From CAJPPJ01 sp963545265 (GTDB taxonomy: Bacteria > Bacillota_I > Bacilli_A > RF39 > UBA660): 64,000 bases of DNA. Position numbers and translations under genes: made by a program. The stretch is from positions 47,316-111,315 of the forward strand of contig CAUUHY010000003.1 in assembly GCA_963545265.1 (NCBI GenBank), given 5' to 3'. The notes beneath the pieces are model-generated. The model was not told the origin of the DNA. It saw only the letters and a program-made list of their open reading frames with translations, and did no database searches. Shown in pieces: positions 53,701 through 61,396 of this stretch (positions are counted from its first letter, which is position 1; every line of letters begins with the position of its first letter).

Positions 53701-55338
53701 TTAACAGATATTTTTGAATTATCAAAGAAATTGTCTCCAGATGGTTCATTAGATTATAATTTAGCTGATATAGTTATTAGAAAATTCTGTGGATTTACTG
53801 GAATTGATACTTTAGAACAAGCAAAAAAATATATTGAAAGAAAAGTTAAAACTGCTGATTCAAGAAATAGGAATGCATCAACTTCAGATATGGTATTAGA
53901 TAAAGGAGATTTTATAAAAGGAATTGGTGATATCACATATTTAAGAAACATTTTACAAAATGGTAGTGTTTCAAAAGAATATTTAGGTTCAGATTCAAGT
54001 AGTGATTTTACTCCACTTGATACAGATATTTCAATGATAACAAGTGTAAATGCAACAATAAGTCAAAAAATGGATGAAACCGCTGCTTCTAGTTATGGAC
54101 CTATATGGTTTGTACTAAAAAATGATGATAGATTTATAACTACTAGAACAAGTAGTGAAACATTAGAGCCAGTAAGAGATATGTCTAAAATGGAAGTATT
54201 CTACACAGGAGTTTTAGGAAAAGGACATTATGGAATTAGAACAGGATTTGCTTCTAGCGAAATAAATTATATTGTTATGAATGAATATGATCCAAAAGTA
54301 GGATTAGAAATTGCTATGAATGGTTTTTATATTCCAGTAGCTAATAAAGAAGGAAAAATTGTATTTACTCCAAAAGATTATGATGAATTAAGAAGTAAAA
54401 TGAGTGGTTTATCATATTTTGATGAAAATAATTATATTTTTTCTGAAAATCTAATTACAGAAGAAACAGAATATTTCGCTGAACAAATAGAACAAAGTAA
54501 TTTCGAAGTTCAAGCAAAAAAAGAAAAAATCAATGGTATTATTAAAAAATCACTTGAAGAATTAGGACTACATCTAAAAACAAATATTGATGGAGATTTA
54601 AGTGAGGGATTTGTTGAATTAATTGATACAGGTTCTACAGGAAGAAAAACAAATAAACCTGGGGATGGAGATTTTGACTTTATGATGAGATTAGATAAAG
54701 CTATATTATCAAATCCTACAAAATTAAATGAATTAAAACAAAATATATTAAAAAATTTAGGTAGAGAAAATTCTTCTGAATCAATTGGAACTGGAGACTT
54801 TAGATTAAAGAGTGTTCCAATTGATACTGATATGAGTGTAGATATTGATATTACATTTACTGAAAAAACAGATAAACTATCATATTCTACTGATATGGCA
54901 CTACAAGATAGACTTGCTACTATTAAAAAAAATGATCCTGAAAAGTATAAATATGTTATTGCTAATATATTACTAGCCAAACAAGTTCTTAAAAAAGCTG
55001 AAGCATATAAACCTAATCGTGGAGAAATACCTCAAGGTGGTTTAGGTGGAGTTGGAATCGAAAATTGGATTCTTCAAAATGGTGGTTCATTTATTGATGC
55101 TGCTAAAAGTTTTGTTGAAACAGCTGATGGAAAAAGTTTTCTTGCATTTCAATCAGCTTATCAAATATGGGATTTTGGAGATAATCATTTAGCAGAAAGA
55201 AGAGGACAATATGTTCATGACAATTTTGTTGCTAATAATATGAGTGAGGCAGGATATAAAAAGATGGTCAAAGCATTAAAAAAATATTTGAAAGATAAAG
55301 AAAATAATCAAATATTAACATCAGCAATTAAAAGATAA
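50743..55338 (+). CDS. Giant repeat protein with C-terminal nucleotidyltransferase domain
   Basis: A soluble protein of 1531 residues. Residues 1-400 are helical. Three degenerate repeats start near residues 417, 552 and 709, each reading like 'hFh-x-x-x-AP-x-El-x-e-x-FY' and then 'NPxYxxxLNGxDL'. Residues 850-1050 are helical. Residues 1060-1235 form a separate domain (YLRNILQNG, TPLDTDIS, GIRTGFASSEI, NGFYIPV) that I cannot name. Residues 1270-1500 are a polymerase-beta-type nucleotidyltransferase: GS at 1297-1298 in DTGSTGRKT, DFD at 1310-1312, a third DID at 1367-1369, and GGLGGVGIENWILQNGGSF from 1432, as in the CCA-adding/OAS class. All three acidic positions are kept. The substrate is unknown. 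Confidence 0.85.
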   Translation: MEYKYKRWQLFGKRLNVPKNILNDVYNCTLSFYDYIEYQLDDKIPTSCINEADRKILEKFGIDKCKKLDWELINKTKNAYNINFRDILMSIDSQTEDINYALYELVKDQIKPSNYSSKMSKIYSDRLFEITEIENSENNLSLLKMAFNDAKVNLKDIIINWELFKNKDLSSCLLNDENNKNNITDSSLKEFMNNYGTLVPLINIDLYTFINNISSLSSEKEKRNYLKQFTDDILNNSYRKYGNYKEPIKKLTDEQYKKIFKYSSIEEYLKTFSNEYIATPIIEELKTLPRDYVFNMSIPISELLNYNVLSFIGTYGLKNIVDFDNECGHFFTKNNCEMLKLMNDMYLNGSELENDPNKTILTKKDYDENGNYINRPYTKDEFYEAMRRMIKYGHNSGYNSPNYRVITGEFRVRNAELFISEEAPEELQEMFYTNSIDPQLLLEHPEYIQFLNGKDLSLCLKRRVVYVEDINELDKYQNIYKFLSNKTDFNGVMNFITEYNAILNIMLPKVSVNDDIDQIKNKIYEKFRENITKGSTYPTYIPKDLSEKYPSMFLDKNAPKELKEAFYSRTITSEFILSNPAYRNYLNGVDLECLFKYMPVKIMPKNSSDNIIISGPLKHRIKYHKINFVNAVKQTFGESYALDVMLIYGKYIEKVYEKNDLKNFLYNSEFTPDAFLDELDKTILQNIINGNMKYDENMPSHFKNNNPTFFLADDVPQEIKEKFYNRELTLKDFNDNQELFNIFENTNIACGFSEDMSWIIPLFKDSENFKVGNYNRMKVILAYSKIEDYALQQEFKEYVMKFGNNIDAEKIKNVSEVLARLSLSNSSEIFTFREELATQILKTNNPLESLSKIENIFIKNNIPTVGKIYSCFEILHPDFQGFNFENSIISPVLKKSSTMSKKVIVFSDLIKSSFGSNNRSVNAYLKNIEFGSKLYESIKSGQIQFDSLGEKEIRELNTFCSHLSTLYNNTMKAKKNNETFKSTGSLLTDIFELSKKLSPDGSLDYNLADIVIRKFCGFTGIDTLEQAKKYIERKVKTADSRNRNASTSDMVLDKGDFIKGIGDITYLRNILQNGSVSKEYLGSDSSSDFTPLDTDISMITSVNATISQKMDETAASSYGPIWFVLKNDDRFITTRTSSETLEPVRDMSKMEVFYTGVLGKGHYGIRTGFASSEINYIVMNEYDPKVGLEIAMNGFYIPVANKEGKIVFTPKDYDELRSKMSGLSYFDENNYIFSENLITEETEYFAEQIEQSNFEVQAKKEKINGIIKKSLEELGLHLKTNIDGDLSEGFVELIDTGSTGRKTNKPGDGDFDFMMRLDKAILSNPTKLNELKQNILKNLGRENSSESIGTGDFRLKSVPIDTDMSVDIDITFTEKTDKLSYSTDMALQDRLATIKKNDPEKYKYVIANILLAKQVLKKAEAYKPNRGEIPQGGLGGVGIENWILQNGGSFIDAAKSFVETADGKSFLAFQSAYQIWDFGDNHLAERRGQYVHDNFVANNMSEAGYKKMVKALKKYLKDKENNQILTSAIKR

Positions 55339-55365
55339 TGTAATTAATTATTAAAAATTTTTAGT

Positions 55366-55394
55366 TTGACATCTTCTACTAGATGTGATAATAT
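55366..55394 (+). promoter_or_regulatory. Promoter of greA
   Basis: TTGACA (55366-55371), a 17-base spacer and TAATAT (55389-55394), with TG one base upstream of the -10, give one of the best promoters in the window. Confidence 0.88.
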
Positions 55395-55485
55395 TGCTTA
55401 TGTTTTATGCATACTAAGCATAAAAAAATATAATTAATAAAAACATTAGAAACTCTTAGCTATCTATATAGCTGGGGGTTTTACT
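55395..55485 (+). promoter_or_regulatory. greA leader with alternative hairpins and a terminator-like stem
   Basis: TTTTATGC (55403-55410) can pair with GCATAAAA (55418-55425), or TGCTTA (55395-55400) with TAAGCA (55415-55420); these exclude each other. Farther down, a 14-base-pair stem with five G-U pairs (55450-55463 with 55468-55481) ends in four T, about 40 bases before the greA ATG. This looks like a premature-termination leader. Confidence 0.6.
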
Positions 55486-55521
55486 TATAAAAGTTATCAT
55501 TATTATATAAGGAGAATAAAA

Positions 55522-55986
55522 ATGCAAAAGAAAACATATTTAACTGAAGAAGGTTATCAAGAATTAAAAGAAAGATTAGAATATTTAATAAATGTAAGAA
55601 GACCTAAAAACATTAAGGACTTACAAGAAGCAAGAGCTCTTGGAGATTTATCTGAAAATGCAGAATATCATGCTGCAAGAGAAGAACAAAGTTTACTTGA
55701 AACAGAAATTAAAACTATAGAATTACAACTTTCAAATGCTGAAATTATTAAGAAAAAAGATAATGGGAAAGTAGGTTTAGGTTCAAAAGTAACTATAGAA
55801 TATTTAGATGATGATGAAACAGATGAATATATGATAGTTGGAAGTAGAGAAGCTGATCCAGCTAATAGTAAAATTTCTAATGAATCACCAATAGGGCAAG
55901 CTTTAATTGGTAAAAAAGTAGGAGAAATAGCTGATGTTGAAAGTCCTAATGGAAAATATCAAATAAGAGTAAAGGAAATAAATTAA
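55522..55986 (+). CDS. greA: Transcript cleavage factor GreA
   Basis: GreA rescues backtracked RNA polymerase by stimulating transcript cleavage. The 154 residues have the N-terminal coiled coil with the tip DLSENAEYHAAREEQ (acidic residues that enter the polymerase) and a C-terminal FKBP-like domain with SPIGQALIGKKVGE. It is preceded by a leader with a terminator-like stem and an AAGGAG site. It lies eight bases before topA. Confidence 0.97.
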   Translation: MQKKTYLTEEGYQELKERLEYLINVRRPKNIKDLQEARALGDLSENAEYHAAREEQSLLETEIKTIELQLSNAEIIKKKDNGKVGLGSKVTIEYLDDDETDEYMIVGSREADPANSKISNESPIGQALIGKKVGEIADVESPNGKYQIRVKEIN

Positions 55987-55993
55987 TAGACTT

Positions 55994-58042
55994 ATGAGTA
56001 AATTAGTAATAGTTGAGTCACCAAGTAAAAGTAGAACTATAGAAAAATATTTAGGAAGCGGATATAAAGTAACAGCTAGTATGGGACATATTATGGATCT
56101 TACTACTAGTGGTAAGTTTGGTTTAGGAGTAGATGTAGATAACGGCTTTAAAGCAAGCTATGAACCTATAAAAGGTAAAAAGACTTTTGTAAATGATTTA
56201 AAAAAACTTTCTAAAAGTTATGATGAAATTTATCTTGCAACCGACCCCGATAGAGAAGGAGAAGCTATCTCTTGGCATTTAAAAGAAGCTTTAAATATAG
56301 CAGATGATAAATATTATAGAGTTACTTTTCATGAAGTTACAAAAGATAAAATAAAAGAAGCTTTTGATAATCCAGGTAAAATTAATTTTGATTTAGTAAA
56401 AAGTCAAGAGACAAGAAGAATACTTGATAGAATTATAGGTTTCCGTTTATCTAAACTTATGCAAGCTAAAACTAGTGGTGTATCTGCTGGTAGAGTGCAA
56501 AGTGTTGCAGTAAAACTTATAGTAGATAGAGAAAGGGAAATACTTGCTTTTATTCCAGAAGAATACTGGACTATAACAAGTATATTTAAAGAATTTGAAG
56601 CTAAATTATTTAAATATAAAAAAGATGATTTAACTATTGAAAATGAAGAGACTGCAGATAAGATAATTGCTAGTTTATCAAATAATTATAAAGTTGAAAG
56701 TGTAGAAAAGAAGACTAGAAAAAGAAGTGCTAAACTTCCGTTTACTACTTCTTCTTTACAACAAGAAGCATCAAATAAGCTTAATTTTGCTGCTAAAAGA
56801 ACTATGAAAATAGCGCAAACTCTATATGAAGGGGTTAACCTTAAAAATGAAAGAGTTGGGCTTATAACATATATGAGAAGTGATTCTACAAGACTTTCTG
56901 ATTCTTTTGTAACAGAAGCAAATGATTATATATTAAAGACTTATGGAGATACATATAAAGGATATATTAAGAAAGAAAAGGCGAAAGATAATGTTCAAGA
57001 TGCCCACGAAGGTATAAGACCAACATCTGTTTATAGAACTCCAGAATCAGTAAAAGAATATTTAAGCGATGAAGAGTTTAAATTATATGAACTTATATAT
57101 TATAGAACACTTGCATCTTTAATGGCTGATGCTAAAATAGATGGAACTACTATTATATTTGATAATAATGATTATAAATTTAAGCTTACTGGTCAAATAC
57201 TTGTTTTTGATGGATATTTAAAAGTATATTCTAAATATGAAACATCAGAAGATAAGATATTACCAGATATTAAAGAAGGTGAAATTTATCAAAATGAAAG
57301 TATTGAAAAAGTACAACATTTTACCGAACCACCTGCAAGATATACAGAAGCTAAACTTATTAAAGAATTAGAAGAACTAGGAATAGGTAGACCTTCTACT
57401 TATGCAACTATTATTTCAACTATACAAGATAGAAAATATGTAGTAATAGAAAAGAAAAACTTTAAACCAACTGAAACCGGTTTTGAAGTAACAGATATGC
57501 TTCAAGAAGGGTTTAGTGAAATAATAAATGTTAAATATACTGCTAATATGGAAAGTGACTTAGATAAAATAGCAGAAGGTGAAGAAGATAATATTAAATT
57601 TTTAACTGAATTTTGGAATAAATTTGAAGCTTTAGTAGAAAAAGGATTTAAAGATTTACCAAAAAAAGAAGCAGAAAAGACTGGTGAAATATGTCCAGAT
57701 TGCGGAAGTGATTTAGTTAAAAGAAAAAGTAGATATGGATATTTTACAGCATGTAGCAATTATCCAAATTGTAAATATATTAAGAAAGAAAACGCTAATC
57801 CAGAAGATAATAATTTTCAAAGTGAAGTTATTGGAAAATGTCCAATATGTAAAAAAGGAGATATAGTATCTAAAATGACTAGAACAGGTAAAATCTTCTA
57901 TGGATGTAGTAATTATCCTAAGTGTAAAGCTGCTTCATGGGATTTACCAACATTAAATGTTTGTCCTAAGTGTAAAAGCTTACTTGTAAATAAAGAAGGA
58001 ATTATTAAGTGTAGTAATATGAAATGTGACTATCAAGAATAG
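55994..58042 (+). CDS. topA: DNA topoisomerase I
   Basis: Type IA topoisomerase that relaxes negative supercoils. The 682 residues begin with the TOPRIM domain (LVIVESPSKSRTIEKYLG; DPDREGEAI) and carry the active-site tyrosine region ITYMRSDSTRLSD. Three four-cysteine zinc ribbons end the protein (CPDCGSDL...CSNYPNC, CPICKKGD...CSNYPKC, CPKCKS...CSNMKC). The length is normal for Firmicutes. A terminator overlaps its stop codon. Confidence 0.98.
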   Translation: MSKLVIVESPSKSRTIEKYLGSGYKVTASMGHIMDLTTSGKFGLGVDVDNGFKASYEPIKGKKTFVNDLKKLSKSYDEIYLATDPDREGEAISWHLKEALNIADDKYYRVTFHEVTKDKIKEAFDNPGKINFDLVKSQETRRILDRIIGFRLSKLMQAKTSGVSAGRVQSVAVKLIVDREREILAFIPEEYWTITSIFKEFEAKLFKYKKDDLTIENEETADKIIASLSNNYKVESVEKKTRKRSAKLPFTTSSLQQEASNKLNFAAKRTMKIAQTLYEGVNLKNERVGLITYMRSDSTRLSDSFVTEANDYILKTYGDTYKGYIKKEKAKDNVQDAHEGIRPTSVYRTPESVKEYLSDEEFKLYELIYYRTLASLMADAKIDGTTIIFDNNDYKFKLTGQILVFDGYLKVYSKYETSEDKILPDIKEGEIYQNESIEKVQHFTEPPARYTEAKLIKELEELGIGRPSTYATIISTIQDRKYVVIEKKNFKPTETGFEVTDMLQEGFSEIINVKYTANMESDLDKIAEGEEDNIKFLTEFWNKFEALVEKGFKDLPKKEAEKTGEICPDCGSDLVKRKSRYGYFTACSNYPNCKYIKKENANPEDNNFQSEVIGKCPICKKGDIVSKMTRTGKIFYGCSNYPKCKAASWDLPTLNVCPKCKSLLVNKEGIIKCSNMKCDYQE

Positions 58043-58051
58043 TCCTTTTTT
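58028..58051 (+). terminator. Terminator overlapping the topA stop
   Basis: GACTAT/ATAGTC (58028-58033 with 58039-58044), loop of five, followed by CTTTTTTATT. The stop TAG is in the 3' arm. Confidence 0.75.
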
Positions 58052-58104
58052 ATTGCAAAAATATTAAAAGTTATATAAAATTAAATTAATAATAGAGGTG
58101 TGTT

Positions 58105-59463
58105 ATGAATTGTAATAATTGTGGAAATATTTTGCTTCCTAGTGATAAGATTTGTCCTATATGTTCAACTCCAAATCCAAATTATAGAAAAAAGGAAGTA
58201 AAAAACAAGTCAAATACTAATGTATTAATGGTTCTAACAGCAATATTTTCTTTAATAATTATAGGATTATTAGTATTTTTATTTATAAAAAATTATCCTA
58301 ATTTATTTTTATATTTATCTATAGGAACTGGGGTAGAATTTTTACTTCTTATATTAGGGTTAATATTTTCTAAAAATTCTACTATCAAAGGAATAATTAT
58401 TATACCTATGATAACTGTGTTAGCATCTATAGCGTTAATATTTTTCACATTTCAAAATCAAGAAAACAGTAAGCCTGTTAATAATATTAAAGATCAAAAT
58501 GTAGTTTATAAAGTTAATAAGGAATATTTTTATAATGATAAATCAAACGATAATATAGTTTTGTTTAGAAAAAGCAGTAAAAATTATCTATCTTTAATAA
58601 AAACAAGTGAATTACCAAATATAGATATTAACAATAAAAAAGATTATGAAAAATTTTATAATATGCTAGTAACTTTAATAAATAAAGCAGCTAAGGGTTC
58701 ACCTATTAGTAAAGCAGAAGAAAAGTTTTCTAAGACACCTAATGGTAATTATTATTTAAGATTTAATTATAGAAAAGCAGATGGTTCAAAAGGTTTTTAT
58801 TCTGTTTTAGTAGCACCTAATTCTGATTATTTTGCAATATTTCACGCTGTATCAAGTGATAATAAAACTTTCACAGAATTTTTAAAGAGAACAGAAAGTG
58901 ATCTTATTAATAATGTAGAATTTCCAAATACAAAGACAAGAGAGAAAAAAGAAGTAGAGGAAGAATTAAATCCTAGTGATAAAGCTTATGTTTTAGGTGA
59001 TATGAAATATATCTTACCTGAAAGTTTTCAAAATCATAAGGGTGAAAGAATTCCTAAAATAACAGAAAATAAATATAATTTTTATAAATATCAAAACAAA
59101 TCTATTTACTTATTAGTATTTAATGATTTTATTACTAAAAATTATAGTGATGAAGATGTAATTAATTATGTAACAAAAGACTTTAAAATAGTTAGCAAAA
59201 CTAAAGTTAATGATACTGGATTTAATCTATTGATAACTGAAAGTGTAAAACATAAAAAATATGTATTAGTTGATAAAAATGGTAAACAATTTAAAGAAGA
59301 GCAAAAAACAAGTTCAACATACATGATTTTTTATAATTATGATAAAGAAAGCGGAAGATTAATTAGATTTATATATGTTATAGAAGATAATTTAATAAAA
59401 GAACAAGAAAGATTAGTTGAAATTTTATATAACACTATAAGTAAAATAAAGTTTATTAAATAG
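58105..59463 (+). CDS. Zinc-ribbon membrane protein (copy 1)
   Basis: A 452-residue protein that starts with a CxxC...CxxC zinc ribbon (CNNCG, CPICS within residues 3-23), followed by three hydrophobic helices (about residues 40-62, 68-88 and 92-115). A large mainly beta outer domain has two similar halves (about 135-275 and 290-450), each with strands and a long helix. The role is unknown; zinc-ribbon membrane proteins of this plan are common in Firmicutes. It lies eleven bases before a related gene and is probably co-transcribed with it. Confidence 0.8.
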   Translation: MNCNNCGNILLPSDKICPICSTPNPNYRKKEVKNKSNTNVLMVLTAIFSLIIIGLLVFLFIKNYPNLFLYLSIGTGVEFLLLILGLIFSKNSTIKGIIIIPMITVLASIALIFFTFQNQENSKPVNNIKDQNVVYKVNKEYFYNDKSNDNIVLFRKSSKNYLSLIKTSELPNIDINNKKDYEKFYNMLVTLINKAAKGSPISKAEEKFSKTPNGNYYLRFNYRKADGSKGFYSVLVAPNSDYFAIFHAVSSDNKTFTEFLKRTESDLINNVEFPNTKTREKKEVEEELNPSDKAYVLGDMKYILPESFQNHKGERIPKITENKYNFYKYQNKSIYLLVFNDFITKNYSDEDVINYVTKDFKIVSKTKVNDTGFNLLITESVKHKKYVLVDKNGKQFKEEQKTSSTYMIFYNYDKESGRLIRFIYVIEDNLIKEQERLVEILYNTISKIKFIK

Positions 59464-59473
59464 GAGAAATAAG

Positions 59474-60487
59474 ATGAATTGTAGAAAATGTGGTAACTTA
59501 TTGTCGGATACAGATAAAATGTGTCCAAACTGTGGATGGGAAGTAGGTACTGAAGTAAATGAAACTATTAGTTCTATGAATAATTTTATAGGGCAAAATT
59601 TAAAAGATGGTGGACAAGTAGAACAAGATCCAATGAAAAAAATAAACTTTGTTGAAAAAGAGGAACAAAGTATTATAGATGATGGTAAGTTTTCTACGGC
59701 TCTAACAGGTAATAAAATAACAGAAGAGACAGATATAGATAAATTAAGGGATGCAGCTACAATAAAAGTAGATAACTATAAAGAAAATATAGATATTTTT
59801 CAATTAGTTTCTTTGTTTTTAGCTGCAGTATCATTGGTATTAGCATTCGTTAATTATAATTCAGCTAATAGTGTAGTTAAAATAATTTTATTTATTTTAT
59901 CATTTATCTTAACAGCACCTACTATAATTCATTCTATAATGAAAAAGAAAGTAACTTTTGGTATAGCACTTTGTTTGCTTTCGATAGTTATAAATTGTTT
60001 CTTTTTATATTTATTTTGCTTTCATAAACAAGTTTTGCTTACAAGAAAAGATACTATCGTAGAACTTAAAGTTGGTAAAAATTGGAAACAATTAAATACC
60101 TCTAAATTAGCTTTAGTAAGTAAAAACAATAAAGTTAGATTTTCAAGAATTAATATTAGAAGTTATTATAAAGATAGATCATTAGATGACACTTTTAATA
60201 GTTTAAATTCTACTTATGCATCAAAATATAAATATGTAGGTGGAACAGAAAAATTCATTGAAGTAGGAAAAAATAGATACTATGGATATAGTGATTATCA
60301 AGATAAAAAATATGGAAGATATTATTTCTTTGTAGATATGGATAAAAAACTTATTGTTACTTATGTATTAGTAGCGGAAAACTATGAAGATATAGATCCA
60401 TTTACTACAGATGTGTATGAAATAGTAAAATCTACTAATATAGTTAAAGAATTTTCTAATAATAATCAAAATTCTAATGAAGCATAA
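59474..60487 (+). CDS. Zinc-ribbon membrane protein (copy 2)
   Basis: A 337-residue protein with the same start as its neighbour (CRKCGNLLSDTDKMCPNCG, four cysteines). A soluble linker of about 90 residues follows, then three to four hydrophobic helices (about 110-190) and a C-terminal outer domain of about 130 residues (KVGKNWKQLNTSKLALVS onward) similar to one half of the neighbour's outer part. Function is unknown; the pair may sense or bind something at the cell surface. AGGAGAAA supports the start. Confidence 0.8.
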   Translation: MNCRKCGNLLSDTDKMCPNCGWEVGTEVNETISSMNNFIGQNLKDGGQVEQDPMKKINFVEKEEQSIIDDGKFSTALTGNKITEETDIDKLRDAATIKVDNYKENIDIFQLVSLFLAAVSLVLAFVNYNSANSVVKIILFILSFILTAPTIIHSIMKKKVTFGIALCLLSIVINCFFLYLFCFHKQVLLTRKDTIVELKVGKNWKQLNTSKLALVSKNNKVRFSRINIRSYYKDRSLDDTFNSLNSTYASKYKYVGGTEKFIEVGKNRYYGYSDYQDKKYGRYYFFVDMDKKLIVTYVLVAENYEDIDPFTTDVYEIVKSTNIVKEFSNNNQNSNEA

Positions 60488-60543
60488 ATTTAAAAAAATA
60501 ATATTTATAGTTAATATAGATATTATTTTTTTAATTTTTATAG

Positions 60544-60549
60544 TATAAT
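60544..60549 (+). promoter_or_regulatory. -10 box of the 6S-like RNA
   Basis: TATAAT is placed seven bases before the 5' stem of the RNA at 60557. The -35 region is weak. Confidence 0.65.
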
Positions 60550-60556
60550 TTAAGTA

Positions 60557-60706
60557 TCTAGTAAAGTCATAAAACCGACCAAGTTATATAATTGGGAATT
60601 TGGATCTATAGTTGGCGTTGAATGCCTTAGGGTATCCCGATACTATGTATGAATACCCACCTGCTTTAATGGAGCGGGATTTTATAACACTTTACTAGAT
60701 TTTTTT
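60557..60706 (+). ncRNA. ssrS: 6S-RNA-like regulatory RNA
   Basis: A non-coding unit of about 150 bases. Its ends pair perfectly over eleven bases, TCTAGTAAAGT (60557-60567) with ACTTTACTAGA (60689-60699), and a seven-base T-run follows. Inside, CATAAAACC pairs with GGGATTTTAT-like sequence, then a central region follows that can stay open. A long rod with a central bubble, its own promoter and a terminator is the plan of 6S RNA, which binds sigma-A polymerase. It is a little short for 6S (usually 160-200). The assignment rests on layout, so another structured RNA is possible. Confidence 0.6.
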
Positions 60707-60718
60707 ATGGAATAAAAT

Positions 60719-61396
60719 ATGGATGAAAGAACAAAAATATTATTTGGAGAAGAAAAATTAAAATATATACAAGACACTAAATTTTTAATAGTAGGAGTTG
60801 GAGGAGTTGGAGGATATGTCTTTGAAGGATTAGTTAGATTAGGAGTTAAAAATATTTTAATAGTAGATAATGACTATATATCTATTTCTAATTTAAATAG
60901 ACAAATTATAGCAACAGTTGATGTTATAGATCAATATAAAGTTGATGTAGCAGAAAAAAGAGCAATAAGCATTAATAAAGATATAAACATAGTTAAATCA
61001 AATAAAAAGCTAATTGATGATTTTTCTGTTATTAATAACTTTAAGCCTGATTATATAATCGATTGTTGTGATACTTTAATAACTAAAAAAAATTTAATAA
61101 AATATGCTTTTGAACATAATATAAAATTAATATCTTCTATGGGATGTGGTAAAAGAAAAGATGCATCTTTATTAGAAGTGACAGACATATTTAATACTAG
61201 TTATGATCCTATAGCTAGAGAACTAAGAGCTTTTATAAGAAGCGAAAAACTTAAAAATATAATGGTACTTTGTTCTAAAGAAATACCAATTAAACAAGAA
61301 AAAAAAGAAATCTCTTCTTGCAGTTATGTTCCTGCAGTAGGGGGACTTCTTATTGTTTCTTATGTAGTTAATGAATTATTAAAATACTCTATATAA
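60719..61396 (+). CDS. tcdA: tRNA threonylcarbamoyladenosine dehydratase TcdA-like
   Basis: A ThiF/E1-like adenylating enzyme of 225 residues; TcdA closes the ct6A ring in tRNA. The nucleotide-binding motif GVGGVGG (residues 26-32) and VDNDYISISNLNRQI follow in order, then DCCDTLITKKNLI and the SSMGCGKRKD segment. It has no second domain. It ends 18 bases inside the convergent lexA gene. It has only a weak ribosome-binding site (TATGGA). Confidence 0.9.
   Translation: MDERTKILFGEEKLKYIQDTKFLIVGVGGVGGYVFEGLVRLGVKNILIVDNDYISISNLNRQIIATVDVIDQYKVDVAEKRAISINKDINIVKSNKKLIDDFSVINNFKPDYIIDCCDTLITKKNLIKYAFEHNIKLISSMGCGKRKDASLLEVTDIFNTSYDPIARELRAFIRSEKLKNIMVLCSKEIPIKQEKKEISSCSYVPAVGGLLIVSYVVNELLKYSI

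Noticed and set aside
54510..54980. 156-residue antisense frame inside the nucleotidyltransferase giant
   Set aside because: It mirrors the conserved nucleotidyltransferase motifs on the plus strand and has no start signals; it is a by-product of AT-rich coding.
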